The notes beneath the pieces are model-generated. The model ran no database searches and was not told where the DNA came from. It saw nothing but the letters and a program-made list of their open reading frames with translations. A program made the translations under genes and the position numbers. From Cloacimonetes bacterium UBA5210 (GTDB lineage: Bacteria > Cloacimonadota > Cloacimonadia > Cloacimonadales > Cloacimonadaceae), in the NCBI GenBank assembly GCA_002412625.1, contig DHVK01000032.1:15335-79334 (forward strand): DNA of 64,000 nucleotides, given 5' to 3'. Each line of letters starts with the position of its first letter. Within the stretch, counting starts at the first letter, position 1. Shown in pieces: positions 51,673-61,472 of this stretch.

Positions 51673-54600
51673 TTCTGATCTCCAGTCTATAGTAAATCTT
51701 TTGAGCTTCCAGCCAGGCCAGCACGGAGTTGTCCGAAAAAATGCCGTGTTTAGTCTCCAGCACGTAGATTTCGTGATCCTTGGTTTCCACTTCCACCTGC
51801 ACAGAGATCTGGCCGGGTTTGTGTTTAATCCAGTTCACCGCTTCGACCAGAGCGCCTTTGCGGATTTGCTCCATGCTCAATTTCAGGCGTAAAGTACCTC
51901 GCAGCAAAGAGGGCAGATCATCGAAGGCGATCAGATCGGAGGGCAAGACCCTCAGGATCCCGTCATCGTTGCCATTGAATCCGCTTTTGCTTCCGATCAC
52001 ATAATATACTTTGCCGATCTGAATGACATCGATGTATTTGCCGAAGTCTTTGTTGAAGAGGGGAACCTCGAAGCGTCCGTTGAGGTCTTCCATCTCTACA
52101 AAGGCGATGGGATTGCCCCGGTTGTCCTTCTTGCGCGTGATATTCGACACGATTCCTACCAATTGCAGGTCTCCGCTCTTCGCTTTCCCGCTGATGGAAT
52201 TGGCATTGCACAGCTTTTGCACCAGAATCCGGTATTCAAACAGCGGATGTCCGCTCATATAAAAACCTAATACGGATTTTTCCATATCCAGCTGATGCAG
52301 ATATGTCCAAGCTTCGATGCTGGGCAGAGGGGGGTAGTAGTCATCATCGTTGTCGTCAGCGGCGATCAGGTCAAAGAGAGTAGTCTGACCTTTCTTTCGA
52401 TCTTTCTGTTCTCCGGAAGAAAATGCCAGAGCTTGCTCGATCACTGCCCACTTCTGCGCCCGGCTGCCTTCCAACTCGTCCATTGCTCCGGAGGCGATCA
52501 GGCTCTCGAGCACTGTCTTATTCACGGAAGAGCTATCCAGTCTGGAGCAGAAATTGAATACATTGGAATAGGTTCCGTTTTGTTCTCTATCTTCAATGAT
52601 GGCCCTCATCGCTGCCTCACCCAGGTTTTTGATCGCTCTGAGGCCGAAAAGAACATCGCGGTCGTGCACGCTAAATTCCGCGTTGCTACGGTTGATATTG
52701 GGCGGGATGATGTTGATGCCCATGTTTTTGCAGACTTCGATCTTGATCGGAACATCTGCCGGGTTGTCTTCCAGCGAAAGCAGGGCAGCCATAAACTCTA
52801 CCGGATAATGGGCTTTTAGCCAGGCGGTCTGGTATGCCACCAGGGCGTAACAGGTTGCGTGGCTCTTGTTGAAAGCATATTCGGCAAAGCGCAGCCAATC
52901 CTGCCAGATCTTTTCGATAGTGGAAGCTGGGACGGCGTTTTTACCGGCTCCGGCGATGATCTTCTCCCGAAACTTCATCATCAGCTCGGAGTTCTTCTTT
53001 CCCATCGCCTTGCGCAGGGTGTCGGCTTCTCCGCCGGAGAGCCCGCCCAGTTCCCGGGATATCTGCATCACCTGCTCTTGATAGATGGTCACGCCATAGG
53101 TGCCTTTCAATGCGTTTTCCACCAACGGGTGGTCGTAGCTGACCTTCTCCTTGCCGTGTTTACGGGCGATGTAGCTATCGATGAACTGCATCGGACCCGG
53201 GCGGTAGAGCGCAACCATCGCGATGAGGTCTTCAAACATGTTTGGCTTCAGTTCGGTGAGGTATTTGCGCATGCCATCGCTTTCAAACTGGAACACTCCG
53301 TCGGTCTCGCCTTTGCTCAGCATGGCAAAAACTCTCTTGTCATCCAGAGGGAGGGCGTCGATATCGATCTCCGCACCATGGCTCTCTCGCACCAGATCGA
53401 TGGTCTTCTTGATCAGAGTAAGGGTTTTCAGGCCCAAAATATCCATCTTCAGCATCCGCAGTTCATCCAGCCATTTGCCTTCATATTGAACCAGGATCAC
53501 CTTCTCGCCGTCTTTCTGAATACTGCAGGCGAGGGGCACATAATCCGTGAGGTCTCCGGGTGCGATCACCACTCCCGCGGCGTGGATGCCCGTCTGCCGG
53601 ATCAATCCTTCCAAGACGATGGAGTGCTTCAGGATGCTCTGATACAGTTCATTTTGGTTGATCAGGCTTACAAATTCCGGGAATTGCTTTAGCGCTTCTT
53701 CCAGGTTTTTCACCACTCCGGGGATAGTCTTGGTGATGATATTGGCGTCCGCGGCAGGCACGGACAGCACCCGGGCTACATCTTTGATCACGCTCTTGGC
53801 TCCCAGGGTGCCAAAGGTGATGATCTGGGTAACGCTCTCGCGGTTGTATTTTTGGACAATGAAGTCGATCACTTTGCCGCGGCCCTGAGCACAAAAGTCG
53901 ATATCGATATCCGGCATGCTGATGCGGTCCGGATTCAGGAACCGCTCGAAGAGGAGGCCGTATTTGATGGGGTCGATCTTGGTGATGTCCAACAGATAGG
54001 CGATGATGCTGCCGGCGGCGGAACCGCGGCCGGGGCCCACCGGGACATCCCGCAGGCGAGCGCTATCGATGATATCCTTCACCACCAGGAAGTAGCCTTC
54101 AAAACCCATGCGCTTGATTACACCAAGTTCGTAGTCGATGCGCTCTTCCACTTCTGTGGTCATTCGGGGATATTTCTTTTGAGCTGCCTCAAAGCAGAGG
54201 TGCTTCAAGTAATCTCCCATTTCCGGGAATTCTTGCGGGGTTTCCACTTTGGGCAGCAGAAACTTATCATACTGGAGTTCGAGATCGATGCGGGCGGCGA
54301 TGTTCAGGGTGTTTTCATAGGCTTCGGGGACTTCCGGAAAGATCTCGCGCATCTCGGCAGGAGTCTTGAAATAGAGCTGAGTGGTATTGTAGCGCATGCG
54401 GGCGGGATCATTCAAGAGCTTGCCGGTCTGGATGCAGAGCAGGATGTCGTGCGCCTCGTGATCTTCCTGGTGCAGATAGTGACAATCGTTGGTGAGCACC
54501 AGCGGGATGTCGCAGGCTTTGGCCAAAGCGATCATCTTCGGCATCACACTCTTTTCCTGGTCCAGCTGGTGATTCTGAATCTCCAGATAATAGCGGTCAC

Positions 54601-55093
54601 CAAAGAGATTCTTGTACCACAGCGCGCTTTCTTTGGCTTCTTGCTCTCTGCCGTTCAGCAGCAAAGAAGCGATCTCTCCCTTGATGCAGGCGGATAAACA
54701 GATGAGGCCTTCGCTGTATTGCTCAAGCAAGCTTTTGGATATTCTCGGTTTATAGTAGAAGCCCTTTATGTAGGACAGGGATGAAAGCTTCATCAGGTTG
54801 TTGTAGCCGGTGTGGTTCATTGCCAAGAGGACGAGGTGATAGCGTAGATCGTTCTTGCTGGTGTCCTGTTCCAGCTCTCCATTTATAATGTAGGCCTCAA
54901 TGCCGATGATGGGCTTGATTCCTGCCTTCTTGGCGGTGTTGTAAAAGTCGATAACTCCGAACAAATTGCCGTGGTCTGTAATAGCGACCGCCGGCATCTC
55001 CAGTTCCTTGGCGAGCTTCACCATGCGGTCCACCCGGCAGGCACCGTCCAGTAAGCTGTATTGGCTATGATTGTGTAAATGTACAAAGGACAT
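51650..55093 (-). CDS. dnaE: DNA polymerase III alpha subunit
   Basis: The replicative polymerase, 1147 residues, typical of DnaE1. The N-terminal PHP domain begins FVHLHNHSQYSLLDGAC and includes ITDHGNLFG. The catalytic aspartates are in RISMPDIDIDFCAQGRG and the later KMDILGLKTLTLI region. Near the C-terminus are a helix-hairpin-helix region (FGLRAIKNLGEAAMRAI) and an OB-fold (LVGIVSNITRKKDNRGNP). It is the first gene of a three-gene minus operon with the two GWxTD genes, which overlap it. Confidence 0.97.
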   Translation of the reverse strand: MSFVHLHNHSQYSLLDGACRVDRMVKLAKELEMPAVAITDHGNLFGVIDFYNTAKKAGIKPIIGIEAYIINGELEQDTSKNDLRYHLVLLAMNHTGYNNLMKLSSLSYIKGFYYKPRISKSLLEQYSEGLICLSACIKGEIASLLLNGREQEAKESALWYKNLFGDRYYLEIQNHQLDQEKSVMPKMIALAKACDIPLVLTNDCHYLHQEDHEAHDILLCIQTGKLLNDPARMRYNTTQLYFKTPAEMREIFPEVPEAYENTLNIAARIDLELQYDKFLLPKVETPQEFPEMGDYLKHLCFEAAQKKYPRMTTEVEERIDYELGVIKRMGFEGYFLVVKDIIDSARLRDVPVGPGRGSAAGSIIAYLLDITKIDPIKYGLLFERFLNPDRISMPDIDIDFCAQGRGKVIDFIVQKYNRESVTQIITFGTLGAKSVIKDVARVLSVPAADANIITKTIPGVVKNLEEALKQFPEFVSLINQNELYQSILKHSIVLEGLIRQTGIHAAGVVIAPGDLTDYVPLACSIQKDGEKVILVQYEGKWLDELRMLKMDILGLKTLTLIKKTIDLVRESHGAEIDIDALPLDDKRVFAMLSKGETDGVFQFESDGMRKYLTELKPNMFEDLIAMVALYRPGPMQFIDSYIARKHGKEKVSYDHPLVENALKGTYGVTIYQEQVMQISRELGGLSGGEADTLRKAMGKKNSELMMKFREKIIAGAGKNAVPASTIEKIWQDWLRFAEYAFNKSHATCYALVAYQTAWLKAHYPVEFMAALLSLEDNPADVPIKIEVCKNMGINIIPPNINRSNAEFSVHDRDVLFGLRAIKNLGEAAMRAIIEDREQNGTYSNVFNFCSRLDSSSVNKTVLESLIASGAMDELEGSRAQKWAVIEQALAFSSGEQKDRKKGQTTLFDLIAADDNDDDYYPPLPSIEAWTYLHQLDMEKSVLGFYMSGHPLFEYRILVQKLCNANSISGKAKSGDLQLVGIVSNITRKKDNRGNPIAFVEMEDLNGRFEVPLFNKDFGKYIDVIQIGKVYYVIGSKSGFNGNDDGILRVLPSDLIAFDDLPSLLRGTLRLKLSMEQIRKGALVEAVNWIKHKPGQISVQVEVETKDHEIYVLETKHGIFSDNSVLAWLEAQKIYYRLEIRNVSQNTD

Positions 55094-55201
55094 GATCTAC
55101 TCCATCTATCTCGATTAAGTTCATTCTTTGAAACGGGGGAATATGTGTCAATTGAAATCCATGGTATGCAGCCGTCACGGGCATCGACCTTGATCGGGAC
55201 T

Positions 55202-55229
55202 AAAAAAGGGGTAGCCTTGCGGATACCCC
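55202..55229 (-). terminator. Terminator of the M28 peptidase gene
   Basis: The stem GGGGTA/TACCCC with a ten-base loop is followed on the minus strand by TTTTTT. It lies about 21 bases past the stop. Confidence 0.85.
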
Positions 55230-55250
55230 ACTAGATGGTTGATTTGGCAA

Positions 55251-58118
55251 TTACTTGATCTTGATCAGTTTGCGTTGAGCGCGGTTGCCATTCTCGGAAA
55301 CCTGCAGGAAGTACACTCCGCTGCCCACGCTTTGGCCTTTGCCATCACGTCCGTCCCAATTGTAATTCCCGGATTTGCTGCCGGCAAGTTCGCGCACAAG
55401 CTGTCCGCGGAGATTGAAGATCTTCAGTGCGGGTGCTTCGGTTCCGGTGCTGCCCTTGATCTGGATATTGGTGCTTTCCCGGAAGGGGTTTGGGTAACTT
55501 GGCAAGATCCGCAATGCAGCCAGAGCAGGGATCAAAGCATCTTCGTTGCTGGTCGTCTCACCCCACTTTGTGTGAAGAATATCATATAGCATCTGGCTTG
55601 CCTGCGCCTGATCGATGACATATAAGGGGAAAGTCAGCAACAGGCTCTTGCCCTGCTGAAACTCGGAGTATATCCCCACCGGATATCCCTGCATCGATGA
55701 ATACGGACTTTCCGAATCGTACCCGGAACCATAAGTGTACCAGATATCGCCATTTTCAGCCGGAAACAATCCTTCTACCTTTAAAATGTGATAATTGAAG
55801 GCAGGCATGCTGGCGTGTTCACCAACCTGCAGGCTTTGCAATCCGTCTTCGATGCTGAAAGCCAGGTTCATTCTGGCTTGAGAGGAATAATCTGCATTCA
55901 TTACTCCGAGAACCCGGTTGATCATGGTGTTTGGATTGAATGAAGCGGGATAACCGGCATTGCCTTCCAGGGCCTTGCTGGGGAAGTAGCCATTGTAGAT
56001 CAGCTTTCCGCCCAGGGCAAGATAGTCCTCGAGCGCAACGCGGATTTCAGGAGCCAAAACATCGGTGGTGGAATCCGCATCATGCCAGATGATGGTGGAG
56101 TATATGCAGATGTCATAGAGCCTGAGGTCTCTGCTGGTTTGAGCAATGTCCATGTGCTGCACCGGGAAGCCGGAAAGTACGGAAGCGTAGTAGTCATTCA
56201 CTTGCTGATCGGTGGGTACCAGAGGACTTGCTCCGCTGCCTCCGGTGGTGCCGTCGATCACCAGGATTCCGTTATCCAGCGTCGCGGGGCGGGCCGGGCT
56301 CAGATCGCTAAAGTCGCTGGAGTTGCCGTCCGTATCCACTGCCTGAATCTGATACATATAAAGCTGTTCCGGAGCACCCAAAACATCATTATCGATGAAG
56401 CTGGTCTGGGTAAGCAGTCCTTCATGAATCGCGAGCAAGTCAGGATTCGGGAATTCTGCGCGCCACACTCTGTAACCGGCCAGATCCAGTTCAGTATTCG
56501 CTTGCCAGGAAAGCCGGATGGCATCCGCAATCGGAAGGGCACTGAAGTTCTGCGGGATTCTGGGAATGGCAAGAGGTGATCCGGATATATACGCCATATA
56601 GCTTTCGTTACCCAATGCGTCCACCGCGCTCACGGCAAAGTTATAGGTTTGGCCCTGGATGAGGCCATCTGCCAGATACCAGTTTGCGTCATAGACCGCT
56701 ACCGGTTCCGCCGTGGCAGGGTCCCCGGTGCTCATATACACTTTCACATGATTCACGTCCGGATCAGTGGTCGTTTGCCAGGAAAGCCTCAAAGCATTGC
56801 CGTCGCCGATATCTGTCAGGCTCAGGTTTTCGATCGCGCCGGGCATATTGGCAAAGCTCACCGCGCATGCCAAAGAACCGCGGATCACTTCCGCGCAATA
56901 CCCGGGGTCGATATTAGCCACAGTGTCGTTATCACTATGATACACCTGGCTAAAATCCAGCTCGAAGAAATAGATCACCGGGTAGCCGCGGCTCCAGTAG
57001 GCATAGCTGTCACTACTGCCGCTATTCATGCTTCCGTAAACGGTGGACAGATCGGTGTAGTTGCTCACCAGATATGAGGCGTGTTCGCTGTGCTCGAGGC
57101 TGCCGGCATAGGGCATCAGCCGCACGACGGGTGTGTTGTTGGGGTTGTTGGCGATCATATCGTGGTTAATCATCAGGCGGATATTGGTATCGTTATTCAC
57201 CGCTTGTTGGGCATTATAATGAGAGCCGTGAAGGCCGAATTCTTCCGCGGCGAAGGTCACGAAGCGGATACTGCATTTGGGCTGATAGTTTGCCGCCATC
57301 AGGACACGCGCCACTTCCAGCGCTGCCACAGTCCCGGAAGCGTTGTCGTCCGCCCCCGGAGCCCATTGGTAAGGGGTGGTGTAGGTAATGGAATCATGAT
57401 GTCCGCCCACCACGATATACTCATTCGGGTTCAGCGAGCCTTCGATGGTTGCCACCACATTGTACTGTTGAGTTCCGTTCCAGGTGAATTCTTCCAGATG
57501 CGCGTTTGCAATCCCGAAGCGCTGAAAAGTATCTTTGATCCAGCTTGCGACCTCGAAGCGGTTGCTGGCAAGGGCGTAGCGGGTCTGCATATCCTGCAAA
57601 GCCTGGATGAAGAACTCCACGCTATCCGCGGAAACCTGGCTTACCAGCTGCGTGATATCCTGATTTGTCTGCCTTAGCGCATCGGTTTTGAATCCCGAGC
57701 GCGCTTTTTGGACCGGATTGGCAAGCAGCTCCACAAAAGAGCCTTTGGTAAGAGCACGCAACTCCACATCACTTAGCGCTGAGATCAGCAAGAAGTCTCC
57801 GCCCGGAAGGGCATACAAGCTGCCGTTATTCTGCAGTTTCGCAGCTTCGCTGGCCGGCATTGCGGAAATCAGATAAAGCCGTTCGTTCCCGCGGGGGTTT
57901 TGCAGATACTGATATCCGGGATACTCCTCCGGGTCGAGGGCGGCGATAGTGTAATTCAGATTATAATAATAAACAGTATCGCCCTTTTCCAGGAGCTTGT
58001 TTGCCAGTCGGACTTGATTGCCGGAGTGTTCCGGTAATATCAGGGCCAGTCTTTTCGGGGTCGCAAACAGCAGTACCAAGCTGCTCAGGAGAGCCAACAG
58101 AATTAGGCTTCGCTTCAT
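55251..58118 (-). CDS. Secreted M28 family metallopeptidase with C-terminal sorting domain
   Basis: A 955-residue exported peptidase, signal peptide MKRSLILLALLSSLVLLFA. A propeptide-like region (20-170) precedes the M28 domain (about 180-450). Zinc-site motifs are GGHHDS (H240, D242), GADDNASG, FAAEEFGLHG, INHDMI and QVYHSDNDT, so the two-zinc aminopeptidase site looks complete. Two fibronectin III domains follow (about 455-630), then a 210-residue domain of unclear type and a type A sorting-like C-terminus (SYPNPFREST, RGQLVREL, GSGVYFLQV). Single gene with its own terminator. Likely degrades external peptides, in line with the secreted carboxypeptidase at 2901. Confidence 0.9.
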   Translation of the reverse strand: MKRSLILLALLSSLVLLFATPKRLALILPEHSGNQVRLANKLLEKGDTVYYYNLNYTIAALDPEEYPGYQYLQNPRGNERLYLISAMPASEAAKLQNNGSLYALPGGDFLLISALSDVELRALTKGSFVELLANPVQKARSGFKTDALRQTNQDITQLVSQVSADSVEFFIQALQDMQTRYALASNRFEVASWIKDTFQRFGIANAHLEEFTWNGTQQYNVVATIEGSLNPNEYIVVGGHHDSITYTTPYQWAPGADDNASGTVAALEVARVLMAANYQPKCSIRFVTFAAEEFGLHGSHYNAQQAVNNDTNIRLMINHDMIANNPNNTPVVRLMPYAGSLEHSEHASYLVSNYTDLSTVYGSMNSGSSDSYAYWSRGYPVIYFFELDFSQVYHSDNDTVANIDPGYCAEVIRGSLACAVSFANMPGAIENLSLTDIGDGNALRLSWQTTTDPDVNHVKVYMSTGDPATAEPVAVYDANWYLADGLIQGQTYNFAVSAVDALGNESYMAYISGSPLAIPRIPQNFSALPIADAIRLSWQANTELDLAGYRVWRAEFPNPDLLAIHEGLLTQTSFIDNDVLGAPEQLYMYQIQAVDTDGNSSDFSDLSPARPATLDNGILVIDGTTGGSGASPLVPTDQQVNDYYASVLSGFPVQHMDIAQTSRDLRLYDICIYSTIIWHDADSTTDVLAPEIRVALEDYLALGGKLIYNGYFPSKALEGNAGYPASFNPNTMINRVLGVMNADYSSQARMNLAFSIEDGLQSLQVGEHASMPAFNYHILKVEGLFPAENGDIWYTYGSGYDSESPYSSMQGYPVGIYSEFQQGKSLLLTFPLYVIDQAQASQMLYDILHTKWGETTSNEDALIPALAALRILPSYPNPFRESTNIQIKGSTGTEAPALKIFNLRGQLVRELAGSKSGNYNWDGRDGKGQSVGSGVYFLQVSENGNRAQRKLIKIK

Positions 58119-58408
58119 GATGCACGTCCTTTGATCTTTCTAATGAGGGCATTGAATGCAATAATCATTCCGTTCCCTGCGAATCTTGAGAGCTGAATGC
58201 AGTCCTCAATTCGGCTCATTGCCGCCGGACCGCTACTCAGCAATCCGGCAGATATGATATAGCAGGTATATCAGCATGATATATCTCAACCAATGCAGAG
58301 CCTGAGCGGAAACCACATCCTGCTGCACTGCTTTAAGTTACAAAGACATCCGGAATTGGCGCGGCAATTGCTTCTATAGTAGCATAAACGCGCAACAAGG
58401 AGAGAACG

Positions 58409-59596
58409 ATGAAAAAGCTTATAATCTCACTGCTACTGATCATGTCACTTGGTCTGACGCTATTGGCTCAGACAGAAGATGAAGAAAAGGAAGTAATTGA
58501 ATCCCGCAGATACATTATGGAACTGAAGGGATTGGACGACATCAACACCACGATGTCTATTAAAATGGACGGTGGCAAGGAAGCTGCAGACGCCGCGTAT
58601 TTTGGTTTATACCTTGAAGACCTCACCTTTCCCAAAGCCCAGGCACTGAACTATAAGGGTTTCACCGGGGTTCTGATCACCGGTGTGGTGCAGGATTCCC
58701 CAGCTTGGCATTATCGTCTGAGAGAAGACGATATCATCCTGAAAGTGAACAATCAGGATGTAACTAACTATGCTACTTTTGAAAAGATCCGCAAGTCTCT
58801 GAGAGCCGGGGATCAGATCAGCGTCGTATTTTTCCGCGCCGGAGCCACCGAATCGATGGACATGACCGTGGGCAGTCGCCATAAAGATGGTGGTCAGGTT
58901 TCCCAACCCAAAGTTCCCGGCAAGAAGAAACTGAGCGCGGGCTACGGCGGTGGTACCTGGATTCCCATGTGGATCAATCTGGATATGGCCGATATCAACG
59001 AAGTTGTGACAGATCCCAACCTCGGGTTCAATGAGTTTCGCGAAGATGGCTTACTGCAACAGGGCTTGGGCGGAAAGTTCAACATCGGTAAAGGCTATTT
59101 TTTGGGCGGACAGATAACTTGGTTTGAAGACACCAAAAAAACCAAAAACAACAATCCTGATGTGGATGGATATCAGATATACATGAGATACGAGAACATG
59201 CTGGGCGGTGTGACCCTCGACAAGAGAATCCCCCTCAGTCAAAACCTGATTACCAGCATCGGTCTGATGATCGGGGGCTCCAGCCACGAAATGGAGTTTA
59301 TCAATACAGACTCCAATTACAACTGGGCTGATCTGCCGGAAACGATCACCGGATCAAACAACACCCATTTTCTGCTCCACAAGAGCTACATGACTGTCCA
59401 ACCCCGGGTGGAAGTGATGTATCGCTTGCTTTCCTGGTTGGGTCTGCGTGCCGAAGTTGGCTACGCGTACGGATATTCCCTCACCAAAGACTGGCGGGTA
59501 CGCGGTCTTGCCGGCGAGACTTTTGAAGTGAGCGGTTCTCCGGATACCACCTTCCAGGGCATGACCGTCACCATCGGTCCTTGGTTCGGCTTTTAA
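58409..59596 (+). CDS. PDZ domain protein with predicted outer-membrane beta-barrel
   Basis: A 395-residue exported protein, signal peptide MKKLIISLLLIMSLGLTLLA, with AGGAGAG before the ATG. Residues 85-155 are a PDZ domain (TGVVQDSPAWHYRLREDDII, VNNQDVTNY, SLRAGDQISVVFFRAG). No protease domain precedes it. Residues 170-395 have strand-like alternation with many aromatic residues and end in TVTIGPWFGF, a terminal Phe as in outer-membrane barrels. So the PDZ domain would sit in the periplasm next to the barrel. Single gene with a terminator. The function is unknown. Confidence 0.75.
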   Translation: MKKLIISLLLIMSLGLTLLAQTEDEEKEVIESRRYIMELKGLDDINTTMSIKMDGGKEAADAAYFGLYLEDLTFPKAQALNYKGFTGVLITGVVQDSPAWHYRLREDDIILKVNNQDVTNYATFEKIRKSLRAGDQISVVFFRAGATESMDMTVGSRHKDGGQVSQPKVPGKKKLSAGYGGGTWIPMWINLDMADINEVVTDPNLGFNEFREDGLLQQGLGGKFNIGKGYFLGGQITWFEDTKKTKNNNPDVDGYQIYMRYENMLGGVTLDKRIPLSQNLITSIGLMIGGSSHEMEFINTDSNYNWADLPETITGSNNTHFLLHKSYMTVQPRVEVMYRLLSWLGLRAEVGYAYGYSLTKDWRVRGLAGETFEVSGSPDTTFQGMTVTIGPWFGF

Positions 59597-59631
59597 AACT
59601 TTATAAACAAAAAGCACTCCCTAAACATCCG

Positions 59632-59660
59632 GGCCCCTTCCATCGCGGAGGGGCCTTTTT
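59632..59660 (+). terminator. Terminator of the PDZ-barrel gene
   Basis: The stem GGCCCCT/AGGGGCC with a ten-base loop is followed by TTTTT. It lies 36 bases past the stop. Confidence 0.92.
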
Positions 59661-60130
59661 CCGTTATCACAGAATTTGCTGCACAAAAATCACTCACGAT
59701 ATACATTAAAGATCAATCGGGAAGTGTTCCCTCTATATATAGTGTGGACAGCGACTGGACAAATCTGCAGAGTGCTCTGCTAACTGGTTGCGAAGCAACC
59801 TAATTGCGATCCTTCAGAAGAGTTGAGACCCACCTCGGCAACCTCACAAACTCAATGAATTTTCTCCTCACACAAAGAAAAACCCAGATACAGAATCCCC
59901 AAATCCGTGATTTCTACACTATATGGACAGAGCCATGCCTTACGCATACCGGGATAGGTGTAGTAACAAAATGGAACAAATCGAATCCCGGAAAGCAATC
60001 CGGCAAGGCTCATTGTATCGCGGACGACAAACTACATATATAGGCTATCCTACTACCATAGGAGGGCATGTTTCGGAGGGCTTTTTGGGTCAGGCGGGGG
60101 CGGATTCACTTCCTGCAGAAAAGTACCATT
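59661..60130. other. Intergenic region with duplicated promoter-like sequence
   Basis: No supported gene. At 59744-59765 there is a 22-base sequence (GTGGACAGCGACTGGACAAA plus TC) identical to 18220-18241, the -35 and spacer region of a promoter there. Two short hairpins follow at once: GCAGAG-TG-CTCTGC (59767-59780) and GGTTGC-GAA-GCAACC (59786-59800). The short plus-strand frames have no ribosome sites. Confidence 0.6.
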
Positions 60131-60619
60131 CTAATATGGATTGAGTTCCTCTTCGCGTATATCTCCATAGAAGATCACATAGCTGCTTTCGTCTTCTCCC
60201 ACCGCCGCATTCAGGAAGTGGAATTCATCCAGTTTCCACCATGCTTCCCGCATCTCCTGGTCATAATCAAAATCATCACCATGAAAGCCGGAGAGCATCT
60301 GCAATGCCGTGTCTTCCAATTCATCCGCGTCCTTGCCTTTGATTGTGATTGACACACACTTCAAGCGCGGTTTCTGCCCTGTAAATGCCAATTCCACCCG
60401 GGAATCCCCAGCCTTATCCAGAAAGACCATGCTACCGGGAGCTTTGCAAATAAAGCCGCGGGACAACAAGGTATCTCTGGCTGCACTGTATTCCATCTCA
60501 AAACTAAGGCCGATCACCATATCATGAGCCATCAGGGTGATCGGCATCAGCATCCAGAACAGGGCTATGCCGAGTCCCGCAAATATTCTTAATCTATCTG
60601 CTTTTCTAAAATGGCACAT
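60131..60619 (-). CDS. Hypothetical membrane-anchored or exported protein, 162 residues
   Basis: It has one N-terminal hydrophobic segment (RIFAGLGIALFWMLMPITLMA, about 11-31), which may be a signal peptide or an anchor. The rest is a mixed alpha/beta soluble domain (GLSFEMEYSAARDTLLSRGF; LKCVSITIKGKDADELEDTA) with an acidic C-terminus. I do not recognise the family. ATG 60619 overlaps the end of the upstream membrane-protein gene by 14 bases, so the two form a pair. Confidence 0.75.
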   Translation of the reverse strand: MCHFRKADRLRIFAGLGIALFWMLMPITLMAHDMVIGLSFEMEYSAARDTLLSRGFICKAPGSMVFLDKAGDSRVELAFTGQKPRLKCVSITIKGKDADELEDTALQMLSGFHGDDFDYDQEMREAWWKLDEFHFLNAAVGEDESSYVIFYGDIREEELNPY

Positions 60620-61292
60620 TCTCTGCTTTGTCTTTTGGCATCCGCAGCTCCAAAGCCAAATATAGCATGGCCATACCCAGCAAGAAACTGAAGAGCATCA
60701 TCATTATCGATGGCAGCGAGGCAAACAAAGCGATCTGGGTGCCCAGTTGCAGCTTGCTATACATCAAAAAGCTACTCGTGCCCACATAGATTTCATAAGC
60801 CGCAAAGGCAAACCAGAGCAGCGCCAAAAACCAATACTCAAAGGTCGGAACCGCACGCTGCGGGTTTTTGGGATCTTTGTGGTTCGCCAGCAAGCGTATC
60901 CCGGAGATCAGATAACTGAGGGTTACCAGTAGCGCCACCATGGCGTAGACCATAATCCGAAGCGATTGCTCAATCTCGCCAAAACCGGCTTGCACTTTCA
61001 AGAAAAATGCCGCGCCCAAAACTCCCAACAGCAGAGCCGCCAAGTTCCAGATGCGGGTGCCCCCGATGCTATAGCGCAGTGTGGGGATTGCCAGCGCAGG
61101 AACCTCTTCGATGATTTCGGGGCCTTCTTCAGCAAAGTTGTAGCCCCGGCGCGAAAGCTCGGCCATGATGGCAGAATACGCTTCACTATCGGTTTCGGCA
61201 TTTTCAAACATACACTCCAGCTCTGCACTCTCGTACGCGCTATAATCCTGACTATCGGGATCAAAGCTTTTGTTTTCTTCTCTGTAATCCAT
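60606..61292 (-). CDS. Hypothetical four-helix membrane protein
   Basis: A 228-residue protein. The acidic cytoplasmic N-terminus (1-75) contains a short helical repeat-like segment (SAELECMFENAETDSEAYSA). Four membrane segments follow, near 82-98 (IWNLAALLLGVLGAAFF), 110-135, 150-170 and 185-212. ATG 61292 has AGGAA seven bases upstream. No family was recognised. It is translated together with the 162-residue protein downstream. A 180-base gap without recognisable features separates it from the oxidoreductase gene. Confidence 0.78.
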   Translation of the reverse strand: MDYREENKSFDPDSQDYSAYESAELECMFENAETDSEAYSAIMAELSRRGYNFAEEGPEIIEEVPALAIPTLRYSIGGTRIWNLAALLLGVLGAAFFLKVQAGFGEIEQSLRIMVYAMVALLVTLSYLISGIRLLANHKDPKNPQRAVPTFEYWFLALLWFAFAAYEIYVGTSSFLMYSKLQLGTQIALFASLPSIMMMLFSFLLGMAMLYLALELRMPKDKAENVPF

Positions 61293-61472
61293 TTTTGTTT
61301 CCTTTAATATGATTATGGCAAGATAATCCGGACATGTTTGCTGTCAAGCTCCGTTGTGCCTGCCGCGCTTTAGCGGGATCATGTGCAGGATTCCCTTTCA
61401 CAAGTTCCGCGGCCATTCGGGAAAGCGCCACATCGGGTTGATATGGCGCTTCAATCTCCCCCAAGCCGAGAA

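Noticed and set aside
58251..58285. Overlapping ATATCA/TGATAT palindromes upstream of the PDZ-barrel gene
   Set aside because: They could be an operator, but the sequence is AT-rich and short, with no second site or nearby regulator to support this.
59804..60043. 79-codon plus-strand frame after the PDZ-barrel gene
   Set aside because: No ribosome site, atypical composition and no recognisable protein; it overlaps another equally weak frame.
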